Assembly: GCA_019722365.1 (NCBI GenBank)
Contig: JADFUC010001199.1
Coordinates: forward strand, 25,715-89,714
Length of the DNA stretch: 64,000 nt
Direction of reading: 5' to 3'
Source: Lithospermum erythrorhizon
Taxonomy: Eukaryota; Streptophyta; Magnoliopsida; Boraginales; Boraginaceae
Numbering within the stretch: the stretch's first letter is position 1; the number at the start of each line of letters is the position of its first letter. This document shows, in pieces, positions 12,912 to 26,149 of the stretch. Under the pieces are notes generated by a model, which saw only the letters and a program-made list of their open reading frames with translations, ran no database searches and was not told the origin of the DNA. The position numbers and the translations under genes are program-made.

Positions 12912-13220
12912 CTAACGCCTCTTGGAAACTTCCCCAAAACCTTGAAGTGAACCTTGCATCCCTATCCGAAACAATACTTTCCGGCACTCCATGTAGTCTA
13001 CTTTGACAGTCGCGCGTAAATCACAGCGACTATAAGTCGGCGGTTGACAGCGGGTAGAAAAGAATGCATGCTTGAATGAGTCTATCCTGATTACCCCAAT
13101 CCCATCCCATTTCTTTTTACGAGTTTTCGGAAGCCCAAAAACAAAATCCATGGTGATCTTCTCCATTGTCCATTCAGTGTCGGTGGCGGTTAAACTGACC
13201 CGCGGACGGTTTATAGTCAA
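12912..13220 (-). pseudogene. Gypsy integrase fragment
   Basis: A 102-codon open stretch contains EWTMEKITMDFVFGLPKTR and then GVIRIDSFKHAFF, equivalent to the gypsy integrase core start (ITMDFVxGLPRT, then VIVDRLTKSAHF). The first catalytic Asp (in TMDF) is present; the following Val-Asp-Arg motif is altered. Frames after it are disrupted. Confidence 0.75.
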
Positions 13221-14199
13221 TCTTGACTTGTTGGCAAATTAAACTTGCTTTCTTTAAGAAATCGACAATTTCTTCTTCGTTCTGATACGATAGTTCTCCC
13301 TTAAATTTCGGTGTATTTTAGGTACTTCTAGATCGTAATATATGAAGCATTGAGCCATCCAGGTACTCACTTAGCAAGTCTGCAAAGATGACAATTCGTT
13401 CTCCTAATTTAAGAACACCGTCGTATTTACCGTAAAATCGAGTTCGCTCCCTCTTTCTTACCAAATCATTGCCTGCTTTTAACACCATCTTTCTTTTGTA
13501 TTTCCTCGATTTTTATCCATGATACGGTCTCACTTTCATATAGGCCAATAAAGATCCATTCCCTCCAACCTCAAAATTTACTCCAATCTGTTTCAACTCA
13601 CTCTTTGGTTCATTCACTTTCCCTTTTTGGCTTAAAGCATCCGCCACTACATTTGCTTTCCCTGGATGGTACTCAATCGTTACATCGTAGTCACTCAGAA
13701 GCTATCCATACGTTGTATAAATTCAAATCGCTTTTGTGTGGTAATATACTTCAAACTTTTATGATGCGCTAAATATCGACATTTAACCCCATACAAGTAG
13801 TGTCTTCAAATTTTCAAAGCGTAATTAAGCCAACTCCAAATAAATAGGTAGAGATAATTCTTCTCATGATTCTTCAATAGAAGCATACGCGATCCTGCTT
13901 CCATTTTCATAAAACACAGCCTAAACCTTGATGTGAAGCATCGTTATGCACTTGCATACCACTTTCTTCCACGGCGGTAGTGTCAGCCTTTGGCGTTATA
14001 GTCAATCTACTTTTGACTCATTAAAGCAAATACCTTTTCTTTACCCACGCACAAATGGTACACCCTTTCTTGTCAAGCTTGGTCATGAAGTAGCGATTAG
14101 CGAGTCTTTATGAATCTTCGATGTACCGAAAATTTGAAAGCAAGAAGCTTCTCGCTTAGGTTACACTTGTAGATGCTCCCCCGATTCATCACGACACCA

Positions 14200-14900
14200 C
14201 ACTGTAGGTGCGCACTAATACCTTACTTTGAGATGACATGACCTAAGAATTGTACTTCCCCAGAGCCAAAATTCACACTTTGACTTTGAAAGGTACAACT
14301 TATTTGCAGTAAGATTCCCGATGCACTCACCGAATGTTCGTCGTGTTCCATTCGCTCCTTGAATAGATTAAGATGTCATCAATAAATACAACCCTGAAAC
14401 TTATCAGAACTCTCACGAAAAACCGCGATTCATCGGGTCCATAAAGTTCTTTGGTGCATTTATAAAGCGGCATCACGAACTTCATAATGCCGTATCTTTT
14501 ATTGAGCCGTTTGATATATCATCTTCATAATCCTGATTGGTGATATCGGACCTGAATCCAATTTTTGAAAAAGACCTTTGCATCCCTCGGTTGATCGAAA
14601 AGGTCATCATCCTTATTAGCAGGTACCCATTCTTAATAGTCACTTTGTTCAATTGTCGGTAATGTCTGAAAACTATAAATCGTTCCGTCCTTAACGTGAC
14701 AATCTTTGGAAGCCCATGGAGAATAACTTGGCCTTATAAACCCGCTTCTCCAATAACTCCTAGCTGCGTGTTCGGCTCCTTTAACTCTAGTGGAGTCATT
14801 TTGTCACGGTGCGATAGATATCGAACCGTTCCGGTAACACTTCAATCGAAAATTCAATCTACTGCCACTTGCTCGGAGGTAGTCTGGCAAATCTTTTGAA
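14200..14900 (-). pseudogene. Gypsy reverse transcriptase fragment
   Basis: On the minus strand the catalytic motif VFIDDILIYSRSE is readable at about 14346-14386, preceded by MKFVMPLYKCTKELYGPDE (the FVMMPFGLTNAPxxFM region, frameshifted) and followed by VQFLGHVISK-like sequence near 14235. The two catalytic Asp residues are intact but the surrounding frame is broken. Confidence 0.75.
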
Positions 14901-15326
14901 ACCGTCCTCAAATTCTCTCATGACCCGGACATTTTCAAGCTTAGGCTCGTCTTTCTCAAATCCATTACATAGCAATACCCAATACATCGCTTTGTTTACA
15001 TTAACTGAGCTTCTAACACGAGAAATCAAGCAGATGAAATGGTAAAAATCTCACATCCCCAAACAACTCGTAATTCGAGGCTATCGGGACTAGTAAACCT
15101 GATTTCCTTCACGGTGACAATTTATTCTGGCTGTGGTGTTTTTTCCCGGCCAATCCATTCCCAAAATTAAATCAAATCCACTAACTCAAAAGGTAATAAA
15201 TCACATAATACATGATTCTCGACAAGACAATTTACATAAACCTCAATTATATCCTGACACTCCCCATGGTCATTATTATTAAAGGTATTGTTAGTATTCT
15301 TAACTCCCAGGCCAGCCTTAGCAAAT

Positions 15327-15575
15327 TTAAAGAGATATAAAAGAGTGTGTGGCTCCAGAATCAAACAATACTCGAGCATCAAAGCCATATAAAGATAAGG
15401 TACCTGTCACCATTCTCGGAATATCTAGGTAGCTACATTTGCGTGGTGCGTTGATTTGCCTCACCCCATTAGCGACCTCATTATCTGGCACACTTTGCCA
15501 GCCCGTGCATCTGCACGCCCCAACTCCTACGTACGACTGCCATGATACTCCAACCCCGTCTACCTCGACTACCAC
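15327..15575 (-). pseudogene. Gypsy aspartic protease fragment
   Basis: The open stretch ends in GTLSLYGFDARVLFDSGATHSFIS, in which DSGATHSF is the retropepsin active-site loop of plant gypsy elements. Upstream (15600-15700) a Cys/His-rich piece ending GHHVMKC is probably the nucleocapsid knuckle. Confidence 0.75.
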
Positions 15576-15799
15576 GAAATCCCACTACTCCCAAGCTGCG
15601 TCCTAGCGCAATGGGTACGCTTTACGGACAGCATGCGAAGGACACCACGTTATGAAATGCCTGATTGTTGACGCCGGAAACACGTTACTCTTTGGTACCG
15701 AACATTTCACAAATGTATGCCGCTCGCCTGATAGGTAACATTGAATATGAACATCTGGAACACCGAAATACCATTAAGAAACCACTCACATTTTTAGGA

Positions 15800-16400
15800 G
15801 GTACACGAGGCGGCTAAAGAAGCTCTGTGAATGCAGGTTGAGCGATAAGGTCATCTTTGAAATGGCTACGTGCGGCGATGCTGGCGAAAGTTCCTCTGAA
15901 ACCCCACATGCGTATGGCCCTACCCGGCTCCGATCCTGTCCAGATCTGTTTTCTCTTTTCACCTCTGGAGTGCATTATGTCACTGCAGCTTTGCAATCTT
16001 TGTATTCTTGGCCCAGTGAAAAGCTGCCCAAGTAAGCAAAGACAATCTCTCCCACAGAATCGTAGCCTCAAGCCACTTGAAAACCCATAATCCTCATAGG
16101 CTGATGGGGTACACTCACACAGGAATCAAGTAGCGCAGTCGCTAAAACTATCTTCATTACCCATCAGCCTCTTTTTCTCGCATTTGCGTCACGGATATTT
16201 CTCTCATCAGCATCTATTATGAGTCTCAAACAAATTTTTTTAAAGAGTTCCACGAATGGGAATCCAGTGATGACATCTCTCACTTGCTCGGCCAAAATCA
16301 TTGTGGACATGGTTCCTGACTCACCAACCCCTCCCGACTGGTTGGTACACCGTAAAGCTTCCTTGCTTTTCATCCCAAAACCCGTTGGTTCAAGCATTCT
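15800..16400 (-). pseudogene. Gypsy gag remnants
   Basis: Two open stretches on the minus strand (15814-16071 and 16164-16397), including FPFVELFKKICLRLIIDADERNIRD in two short pieces, sit at the position of the retrotransposon gag domain (FxxKYFP...RDxK-like). The similarity is weak; assignment rests on position between LTR and protease. Confidence 0.4.
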
Positions 16401-17659
16401 CTAATGCCTCCAAAAAATTCAATCGCGACCTACGGTGTGTTAATCTGAGTCAAAATTGTTTTTCTTGAGACAACCCAGTAGTCTGCATCTTTAGCAATAT
16501 ACTTCTCTCCCAGAAGATTCGGCGACTTTCTGTTAAATACAGTAGTCTCTCCTAGAGTTTTCTCCAGTGATATATCAACTAATTTTCTCGATGAGACGTT
16601 AACATATAAAATCGAACTTACTGCTCAATCATTAACGAATTTCCATCTCACTTAAATATTCTATTGATAGGGTACTACCGAACATCTGTTCTTTCTCCCA
16701 GTCCCCAAATTTTTCATTACCCAACTTTATTCTTCTTGACCATGTAACCACTTGACTTAGAACCATGTGTGATCGGTAGAATACTCATCTTCATCTGTTT
16801 CTAAGCTACATTAAATCGACTTTACATACACTAATAGAGTACTCCCGTACTAAATTTACTTGATACTCATTTTTCAATATTTCAGATGTACCAACATATT
16901 CAATGCCTCACAAACGATTAATAATCTAACCTGACCGTCAAAATCATGATAACATCTTGCGGCAAAATTCTCCATTCGCTTATCTCAATTCCTCTAGTAT
17001 CCTTGAGATAAAATTTCCAATATCCTATTACGGCACTTACATATTCTCTTGTGCCTCGTATTTATGTTCACGTCGGATGACAAGATTCATTAACTTAATT
17101 TCTAATATTCTACGTAACCCATCCTTGTCATCCCAGGCAATTAGTCCTCGCTTTATCCCTAACACTTGAGATTATCTCGTAATTATCACCCGGTGTTCGT
17201 CGCTGATTATTTGAGTGTCTGAGGTTGACTAGGGATGCGTCGATCTATACCGCGTCACAAATCTACTTTTCGCTCTTAGATCTACATCAAATACGTGACC
17301 GCTTTTGTAACTCGAGTCGACATTAAAATTATTCCCAGCGTCCTTTGGCGTATCTGCCTTTCTGTCTAAATTCCAGCATATCGATTTGGTCTTTATACTT
17401 TCATCACCATTTAATTATACCGCTGACTTCCACGTTAGTTCGCTTAAGAACAATTCGATTCGTACCGATCTTTTCCTACGGGTCTTCGCTTCATTACGCT
17501 AAACAAAATCTTCTAGGTAGCGTCCTCGGCGATCAACGAAAGAAAAGGCTTCGGACTTTCGAGAAAATTTCGGCAAGCGATCCCAAATAAAAACTTAGTT
17601 AGCGAGATAACCACCTGAGGCAACCAAGTAATGCAGAGCACAAACAAATGCAAGAAATT

Positions 17660-20118
17660 ATAGCGATCCGCCTCGAGTAAATGCGCCCTCGAGGTTGGAG
17701 TCGTCATCGACCTATATATGCAGTGGCGTCGATGGTTGACACGAAAAACTTTTTGTTTAAAAGCAGGTAGAACGGCGGTTTGATAAAAATAAAATGGTTG
17801 AAAACTACAAACATTGGCATTTAATTTAACCATGCGTGACATTTCTAGCGAACCCAAAACATAAAACACGCGACAACTAAATCAAAAGTACGCGTAACCG
17901 TCTTACAATTTCAACATTTCCCGAAACCCGAGGTAAAAGCTGTTTCACGTCGACATAAAGAAAAGAGAGGAGGCTGCCGAGATCACAGCGATACCGCCTA
18001 AATAAGATCATAGAACACTTTCATGACCTTGGCTAGCAGACTTTGTGATCTGGGTACAGAAGCAGGAGAAAGAGAACAAGCTAAACTGACTTAGTAGGCG
18101 ATCATGGATATTAGCTTACCCGTATCCGAATGAAGTATCTGAGTAAGGGATAATTATATACATGATGCATTAGCAATAAGATGGGTAAATACAATTATCT
18201 ACCAGTTATAATCTGATATGCTAACTACCCGAGGCATCATACTTGAGAAATAACCGGCGCTTGACAAATGCACCGTTATAGAAAATTTAACTTCGTTAAC
18301 TCGCGGGACATATATCACGTAATCAAACAAGTAACGGTAAAATTTACGCTGACACGTAATATCCCAACCCACAAATAAATGATTTACAAAAAGTGAAACC
18401 AATAACGTCATATATAACGATTCGTCCTTTTCAGCGTTCGCCCCGCCCGAACACCCAGCAACTGTCGTATCCTTTTCCGGCGGGCTCGCGCGAATACCCG
18501 GCAGCAATATCCTTTTCGGCGGGCTTCGCCATGAGCATGCGTCGTCTCGACATCCCTGAGTCATAAACACAACGGTTTTCAAAGTAACACATACATGTAG
18601 CGCGATACAACCGTCGTACAAAACTGCGCTCAGCGGAGATACGCTCCCGAGATACTTCAGCGCGAATTAAACTTATAAAGAATCACGGGGAATACCTCGG
18701 CGTAAACATACTCAAAATTTCACATAAAACATAAATATGCTCGGCATGCAATATCGATAACCAGCATATGCATATAATGCAAAGCTACTGTATGGTCGAC
18801 AATTCGCGTCGCTGACGCGCGGATAGGTTCAACAGATACATTATCGCAACTAACTTACCGTACAACGCTTTAAACATAAATAAGATAACAAGCGAATGAT
18901 AAATCCCGCGCTGGTACACATTTTGGCGCCAATGATCAATCGATCCTTCTGGCTGTTCCCGTCGGAGTACGAGCGGACAAATTTAAAAATAAAATCCACA
19001 ACAGAAACCATTTCGGCCCCTTTTGTCCTAGATTTAAATGCGGACTTTTAACCCGTTTCGAGTTATAAAATTTGATTTCACGTAAAGATTGCAGTTATGT
19101 TTCAATAACAGTTCATTAATGACCTCGTACCCGGACTAAATTCGATAATCGGCTGTCTATTATTCGACTCGACATTTCCAAATAATTCCAATCGATCTAA
19201 TTTCAACTTTTCCTATAACTTAACCGCAACTACCGACCCCTAATGCAAGTTAGGTTTATTACCCAAAATCCATAAGGTCGATCTGACTATTCGCTTCCCG
19301 ACACACTTATAATTCATAATTGTATTCCAGAAACAACATGACCAGATCCCATTAACTTATTTACATTAACCACTACATTTTAAGCGAAAATCGCCACGTC
19401 GCGAGAAAGTCATTTCACTATAACCACACTCTTACCCAATCTTCGATCATTATCAATTTTTATATTACAATTTAAGCCGAGAAAATAATTCTAAGCTAAT
19501 AAAATACCCCAAAAATCCAAAGTCAACCCAAAAGTTTCAAAAAAGTCAACCGTCCTAAAACATCGAAATTTCACATCAAACACCATATTTCAATCCAAGA
19601 ATAACTAATCTACAACCCGAATCAATTAGACAAAATTCAAAAATATCGAAAAAGTCAACAAAAGTCAAAGTTGGGAGATTTCCCAAAATACTCAAAAATA
19701 TCCACCTTTTTTACCTTGAAACGACGGGGATGATGAGGAGAAACTTCTCTGAAAATTTAAGCTCCAAAGCTTGAGAATTGAGGAGAAAATTGAGAAAAGA
19801 AAAATAAAAAATTCGAGGGAAACGCTCATTTCATTTCATTTGGAGAAAGAAGATGAAATGCGGGTTGGGTTTGGGCCTTGGGCTCTAAATAGTATCTCCT
19901 AAGTGGTTTGGTATTTGGGTTGGGCCCAAAGCTAACCCAACCACCGGTGAAAAATCCGAACTGTCATTACATTTCGATACCGTTTTAACTTAATTAAATT
20001 AACTAACTTCCGAACATAAACATTGAACATAAAATATTTAGTGGGTTCCAAATTCACGGAAATAAATTAAAAAATCTCATATTTTAGTTTATTTTATTAA
20101 CGATGTACGATTATTACA
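17660..20118 (-). mobile_element. Chromovirus LTR, reverse orientation (about 2.4 kb)
   Basis: Starts with a U5-like end (tagcgatccgc, then taaatgcgccctcgaggttgg) and ends at 'gattattaca' (20109-20118), that is TGTAATAATC on the minus strand. It aligns over its whole length with 59770-62293, including 'gataaatccc' with 'gatcaatcgatcc', 'ccttgaaacgacgggg', and the final 'agtgggt...aataaatta'. It adjoins the gag end of the minus-strand chromovirus, so it is best read as that element's 5' LTR. A clear primer binding site was not found. Open frames in it (for example a 140-codon one at 18199-18621) are not conserved between copies. Confidence 0.7.
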
Positions 20119-21084
20119 ACCACATCTTAATATGAATTATTGTACCCTACATGTAAACCAAACATGACCGCGACCAGCGTCGCGCCAAGCATGCAACCAC
20201 GACAAAACCTCAACCTCACTTGCTTCGATTAATATCACAACCGTACAAGTCTCGTATAGATACAACCATAATATACATAATACATTCATCATACAACTCA
20301 ACATTTCACAATTTCACAATTCATATTATCATATTAATTCATAGCAGTTATGTAACCATATATCTATTTATAAACTTAACTGCATAAGGCGTAAATAATA
20401 TTATGTGCTGAGTGATAAATCCATACGTGGCTAAGTACACCGAAATCAATGTCGATCTACTGAGCTTTCCCGTTCGAGTCTAAACAAAACAACGAAAGGG
20501 CGATTACTACAAACTTAAGATTTATTAATTCTCTTTTAACAAATTTTTAGTACCAATTGACCACTTTAAGGTAAAATATTAGTGATTAAGCTTAAAATAA
20601 ACGACAAGATTTAACTTGACCAGCGCGTAACCATTTACATTTCTAACACTTTAAACGAATTTTTAATCAATCCAAAATATCAACTTTTCAACTAACTAAA
20701 CCCGTTTCTATGACCTTTCACCTGAAACCCATTTACTACCCCGAATCTAATAAAATGAATTTCAACATATATTCATCCAACAAATTATAAATCACAATCT
20801 TCACTAAAAAACTATAATAAAGGTCAGAATATATTTATACCATTAAAAAAGTTTTTTAAAAAGTCGGCCAATCGACTCGGTCAGCCTGCATACATGACAT
20901 TTTCTACCCCAAAATCGGTGTATATCCTCACATATACTATAATCTAAAAGCTTAGATAATAATGATATACCATATGAAACCTCAAAAACACGAAGTCGAC
21001 CAACTCACAAAAGTCAACATCTCGACACATCCAAGAAATATAAATTTCAAATTCCTACTTTAACTTTCAAAACAACTAATTTAA
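20119..21084 (-). repeat. LTR-derived sequence, partial
   Basis: Contains blocks shared with the middle of the neighbouring LTRs ('gtgataaatcc', 'aaaagtcaac' clusters near 20990), but lacks both termini and the GA-rich leader. Probably a deleted older LTR. No gene seen. Confidence 0.45.
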
Positions 21085-23668
21085 TGTAACGACCATATAA
21101 ATTAAATGCGCCCTCGAGTTGAATGCATTAAATCGGCGCTTGTATATCTAAATTAAATGCGATGGTTGACACGAAAATCACTTGTTTAATAGCTCATGAG
21201 CCGGATAATTTGATACACGGTAAATAGTTTCAAAAAAAAAGTTTAGTTGTACTGCCGGGTTGCAACAGCCATTGGCATTGCAAACAATGAAACATAAACT
21301 CCGTAAAAAGCGAGTCACCAACTATTCTACAAAATGGTTTACAATTTCCAACATCCCCAAAACCCAAAAGTAAGCTGACCCCCACATAAAATAATAAAAG
21401 AGAGAATTGCCGAGGATCCACAGCCAGCTTGTCCTACTTTAGGTAAGTCAGCGGACACCAGAAGCTGGGCTTCATGATGGCACTTGTCGATCTGAGAGGT
21501 GGGAGAAAGTGAAACCTGACGAGCGAGTGAAGCTTGAGAATCGCCCCGGACGGTAACTTACCGCGTCGAGATAAATTACCGATAGCGGATAAATATATAT
21601 ATGTGTATGCGTGGCGATAAGATGGATAGACACATTTATATATATATCTGGAAATACTAACTATCGAGCATCATACTTGAAATAACCATGCGTCGACAAA
21701 TGCACACATTTAGAAAATTCAACTTACGTTAACTCACAGCGAGGTCATACTCAGTATCACATGTCGAAGCGAGTATAAGCGGCAAAATTTCACAACACTA
21801 AATTCCTTTTCTGACCGCAATAAAATAACTTACGAAAATGAAACCCTTCAATAACATCATATATAACAATTCATGGCCTTTTAAAGGCTATGGCAAACAA
21901 CGTATCGCGCTTTTCATTGAAGCTCACCCTTGAACACCCGCCGTTACCTCACTTTTCGGCGGGCTCGCCGCCCAGACACCCGCTTTCATCCCAGGCACTC
22001 GATCACCGCGATTCACGGATCGCGCGTATAATACCAACGCGCTTTAAAATCTCGATAGCATCCATGTACCGCGTGACAATGACCAATTTCATATAGGGAC
22101 TATTCGCAAAAATATACTCACGGAATCGTCCATGCACAAATATACTCGGCTGAATACGCTGACGTATACATGCTCGAACATGAATACCTGAAATAAATAT
22201 GCTATAATGCATCAGCTTTAACCACCGTGCAATCGGCGTTTACTTGAATTTCATTTATTAAAGCCACGGATAAGTTTATCAACGCGGATACTTGGTCGCG
22301 ATCAATTGCCGTATACTTCACTCAGAAGCATAAATAGGTAACAACCGGTGATAAATCCCACGCGTTGGCTAGTACCCTGGCGCCCAATGATCAATGATCT
22401 CAGCATTGTTCCTACGTCCAGTGCGAACATAAACATCCAAAAATATAATTACTATTCGTAACCATTTTCAACCCCGCATCTAATTTAAATAACGGACTTT
22501 TTAACCACGTTTGATTTATAAATTGACAACTACGTAAAGATTACTAATTATGTGTCAATAACAACCGCAAAACCGAAATCTCGCGACACGGACTAAATCC
22601 TATAATTAGCCTATTTCTTATTCAAATTTCTAACATTTCCAAATCACTTTCAATCGACGATTTCAACTTTTTCCCAATTAATTAAGCCATTTACTATAGA
22701 CCTCTAATCCTAGATCCACTTACGCAAATCCTAAGATTAATTCCGGCCTAATTTCTTCAATAACATAACTTATAATTGTATCCAAAATAATCACGATAAC
22801 GGTCAATAACGTATTTCATTAACAACCACATTTTAGATAAAGTCAACTCAAAATCACTCAAAAGTCAACTGACCATAACGCGCTTTCTGCACTCAAATAT
22901 CGATCATTATCAGCTCTTAGTTAATAATCTGGCCTAAACAATAATTATAATCAATAATATCCTAAAATAATCAAATATACATACTCTAAGATAATCGATA
23001 TATATGATATCTTAGTTAGTTACTACATATGAATATATGATGGAATTAGTTCTAATAGTTACTAGTATTAAAGCTGCGCTAGGAAGATTCCATGATAACT
23101 ATATCGTATAACACTCCAATTTAATAAGGAGGACCGTACATATTTAATCACAAACTTCTTGCCACAAAAATCAAACCACGTAAATGGAGACTCTTCTGAC
23201 AACTGACTACGAGATATTATATTATTACTAGGCAGCCTTATTACTACTATGGAGAAAAGGTAAAACCAAGCAATATAGTTATTAGATATTAGACATCGCT
23301 GAGACATCATGAGCGGAAAACCTACAAGTAAGGCGATCGAAGCTCCGTCTTAGCAAGAAAATAAACAACTGAGTAGAATAGATTAGGTCTTCACGTTTGC
23401 CAGAGAAAGAGGAGTTCGGTCCTCTCTTGTTCTTGTTGTTGGGTTGGGCCAAATTGGTTTGTGGGCTTAAATGGGTTGGCCTGCTTAAGTCGTGTGAAAC
23501 TCGATCGTATAATTTAATCGATACTTCTCGTTTTAACTTATTTCGACCACTAACTTCGAACATTAACATTAACGAACATAAAATATTAAGTGGGTTTCCA
23601 AATTTACGTAAATTAAAATTTAATAATCTAAACAATTTATTAATTAATCATTACCGGTTATTACATTT
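21085..23668 (-). mobile_element. Second chromovirus-type LTR, reverse, with a foreign middle block
   Basis: Begins TGTAACGACC at 21085, runs through 'taaatgcgccctcgag' and ends at 'ccggttattaca' (23668), so both LTR termini are visible. It matches 17660-20118 and 59770-62293 except for about 22960-23335, which has no counterpart in those copies and seems to be an insertion or replacement. The GA-rich leader of the other copies is also missing. Confidence 0.6.
22960..23335. other. Unmatched block inside the LTR
   Basis: AT-rich 375 bases present in only one of three aligned LTR copies. No terminal repeats, target duplication or coding signal were recognised. Either a degraded small insertion or a gene-conversion patch. 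Confidence 0.4.
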
Positions 23669-23689
23669 AAGGCCTAGAATTGTTTATAT

Positions 23690-24196
23690 GATATAAATCG
23701 AAATACAAAAAGTCAACAAAGTCAACCCGTTCGAACTCATGAAATACTCGAAAAGTTGACCTTTTTTACGCGAATCGAAGAGGATGATGAGGAAAACTCT
23801 CTAATAAATTTGAGAATTAAAAGACTTTGCCCCTTTGCAGATGGAGGAAGAAATCGAAGAAAGAAAAATCGAGGAAAGGGGAGGGTTCGGTAGTAGGGGA
23901 GGAGATGGGATTTTTTTTTTTTTTTTTTCTTTTTGTTTTTCTTTTTAAAAAGATGCTTGTTTGGTATGTGGGAAGGAAGAAGAAGGGAAAAAGAGTTTAT
24001 GCGTTGAAAATCCGATCGTTTAGTTTTGAGCGTGTCTACCGATTTGGCTTATCTCGACTATTAACTTCGAACATCAACATTTATATAATCCATGAAAAGA
24101 ATGTAAAGTGGGTCGATTTAAGTTAATTAAATTAATAACTCCACATTTTAATTTATTAATTGATGAATCGTTACGGTTATTACACTCCAAAAGCCC
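23690..24196 (-). mobile_element. LTR start fragment (about 500 bp)
   Basis: Carries the leader ('gaggatgatgagg', 23778-23790), a poly-T run, and the start-of-LTR segment ending 'cggttattaca' near 24195. It is the closest relative of 11750-12053 in the window. It lacks the U5 half. Confidence 0.6.
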
Positions 24197-24239
24197 CATT
24201 AAACACTTTTCGCGCTATATGCAAAGCCTGCAAGTATGG

Positions 24240-24440
24240 CCAACTTCCGAATAGTTATATTTTGAGTACATTTACACTCTAAAATAGTTAAACAATTCTA
24301 CCCATATGCATAAGCTTTTCGAGTATATGTGTACTCGAATAGTTATATTTTGAGTACTTACATACTCTAAAATAATTAAATAATTTTACACTATATACAT
24401 AAGATTTTCGAATTATATGTGTACTTAAATAGTTATATTA
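24240..24440. repeat. ~95-bp tandem duplication
   Basis: The block 'cgaatagttatattttgag...actctaaaat' starts near 24246 and 24338, with a third partial copy near 24428 (about 92-base spacing). Non-coding. Confidence 0.75.
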
Positions 24441-24449
24441 ATCACAAAT

Positions 24450-24790
24450 TGAGAGATAAATCCACAAATATATGTTTGCAATAAAAATTTAACATGCATT
24501 TACTAATTTATACTCGAAATTAAGTATAAACCCCAATTTTGTTAATTTTAGACTTAGAACCTAAATTGAAATTGAATCGCAAATATATGTTTGAGTCGAA
24601 AAGGTGCTATAAACACTAATTTGAGTTGATATTAAGTATAAATCCCTAATTTCTTGATTTAGACTTAGAATCTAAATTGAGAATTCAAATCACAAATATA
24701 TGTTTGAGAATCAAAATTAACATGCATTTACTAATTTATAGTCAAAATTAAGTATAAACCTAACATTGTTAATTTTCATTTTAGAAAACC
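24450..24790. repeat. ~119-bp tandem repeat, three units
   Basis: 'cacaaatatatgtttg' recurs near 24464, 24582 and 24702, each followed by 'aagtataaa' and 'agacttagaa(c/t)ctaaattga'. Units 1 and 3 share 'aacatgcatttactaattta', while unit 2 lacks it. Non-coding. Confidence 0.8.
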
Positions 24791-24799
24791 TAAAATACC

Positions 24800-25680
24800 A
24801 AAATAATAAACAAAAAATGCGGCACATATACTCGGTGTTATCGTTGACTTTTCTTAAGATTCATCCCCTTACTCTTTAGATTTATTTTAGAGTGTTATCG
24901 TTGGTTTTTTATGCGGATTTTTATATTAATTGCTATTAGTTGGGGTTGATGAGGTGCCCGTCACGTGACACAGCAAGCTAACCAACTTAGGCAGTCCAGC
25001 GCGCCACTTTTTCTCTCATTTCATTTTGATCCACAATAATTGATTTTTTAATGATTCTTTTTTGCTTTTGAAATGTATATATATCTTTAGAGGTATGAGG
25101 CTCGTATTAATCATTTAACCTTTATCCATCACTTTTTAAGCTGAATGACAAAATAATATGGAGGCTTAATTTCTTGTTGCCCTCGTATCATGTAAGTTTC
25201 AAATTACCCACAATATTATTATAGTTTCAAGTTTCCCCCTATGGCTTGCTAAGTTTGAATTGCCTCGCTTTTTAAAATGGCCCATCAATTATTCAAATTG
25301 CCACTGATGTGATGGAATGTGTACAACAAAAGGAAAAATTTGAAAGAGATTACATATACAGTAGACTTTTGGGACACTTTTTAGATATAACTAAATATAA
25401 ACATTTTGTTTAATAATAACATATCGCCATTACAAACTAAATAAAACAACTCCTACTCATTATTCGTCTTAGCCGAACCCTGCCTAAAAATTGCAAAAAA
25501 GGTCAACCATGAAGGAAGGAGAAAGAGGTTTCATATTATAAATGATCAAGGAAACGATAGATAAACATTGCAAATGTTGGGCCCAAAAGAACAAACACGG
25601 AAGCGAAAAGAGAAGATGAAGACATAAATAGATGAGGTTTCCGACTTATCTTTATCGATTGCAAATTAAAGCTTGAATAT
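24800..25680. other. Non-coding stretch
   Basis: No gene or clear element. A TIR-like end ('cttaatttcttgttgccctc' near 25166) may belong to a degraded DNA transposon, but I could not find its partner. Confidence 0.4.
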
Positions 25681-25689
25681 ATATTATTA

Positions 25690-26142
25690 TGGACTAATGG
25701 TCACTTAACGTTGATCACGCATGTTTATCAGGTAATCTACTTTTGATCACCTATGTTTCTCAAGGGTCTTGTTTGATCACCTAACTTCCAAAGTGTTTCC
25801 AATTACTATTTTCATCCAAAGTTTTTTTATCGTGTGCATTTCCGGCGTGATACTTTGTAATAAAGTTCAATTATTTGAATTTTAAGCTTTTAAATTAAAT
25901 AAAATAAAATAGTTTAATAGGGTTAAATGATTGGGGTCGCATGTGTGACACGTTGTAATTTTAATGCATTCGGACTAAAATGAGAATGTCACGTATGGCG
26001 CATAGGCTCGGCTTGGAGAATTAACATAAATTTGGACCGAAAAATCAAGTAGAAACACTTTTGGAAGTTGGGTAATCAAAGCACAGGACCCTTTGACAAA
26101 AGAGGACATGAGGTATGGGTGTCAATGACCATTAATCTCTTA
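25690..26142. mobile_element. Long-TIR non-autonomous DNA element (Mutator-like MITE)
   Basis: The two ends are inverted copies over about 120 bases: the left begins CTAATGGTCAC and the right end, reversed, begins ATTAATGGTCATT. Both continue with 'GGGTC', 'TTGATCACCTAACTTCCAAAGTG'-like words (in two pieces) and 'TTTCNANTT'. The flanks are AT repeats (ttattat on both sides), so the target duplication is ambiguous. Long TIRs without coding capacity point to a MULE-type MITE. Confidence 0.65.
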
Positions 26143-26149
26143 TTATTGT

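Larger units (their letters stand above)
12054..17660 (-). pseudogene. Ty3/gypsy chromovirus gag-pol, minus strand, heavily decayed
   Basis: The internal region of a gypsy element, read right to left: gag (about 17500-15800), zinc-knuckle remnant (near 15640), aspartic protease (15327-15450), reverse transcriptase (about 14900-14200), RNase H (about 14100-13400), integrase (about 13300-12500) and a chromodomain remnant (about 12340-12130). The order protease-RT-RNase H-integrase-chromodomain is that of plant chromoviruses. Stops and frameshifts occur every few dozen codons and no long frame survives. Individual domains are listed separately. The flanking LTRs (11750-12053 and 17660-20118) are related but not the same subfamily, so the element may be chimaeric or its 5' LTR may have been replaced by nested insertion. 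Confidence 0.8.

Noticed and set aside
18199..18621. 140-codon open frame on the minus strand
   Set aside because: It lies inside an LTR and is not open in the aligned copies near 21700-22150 and 60350-60750; no homology.
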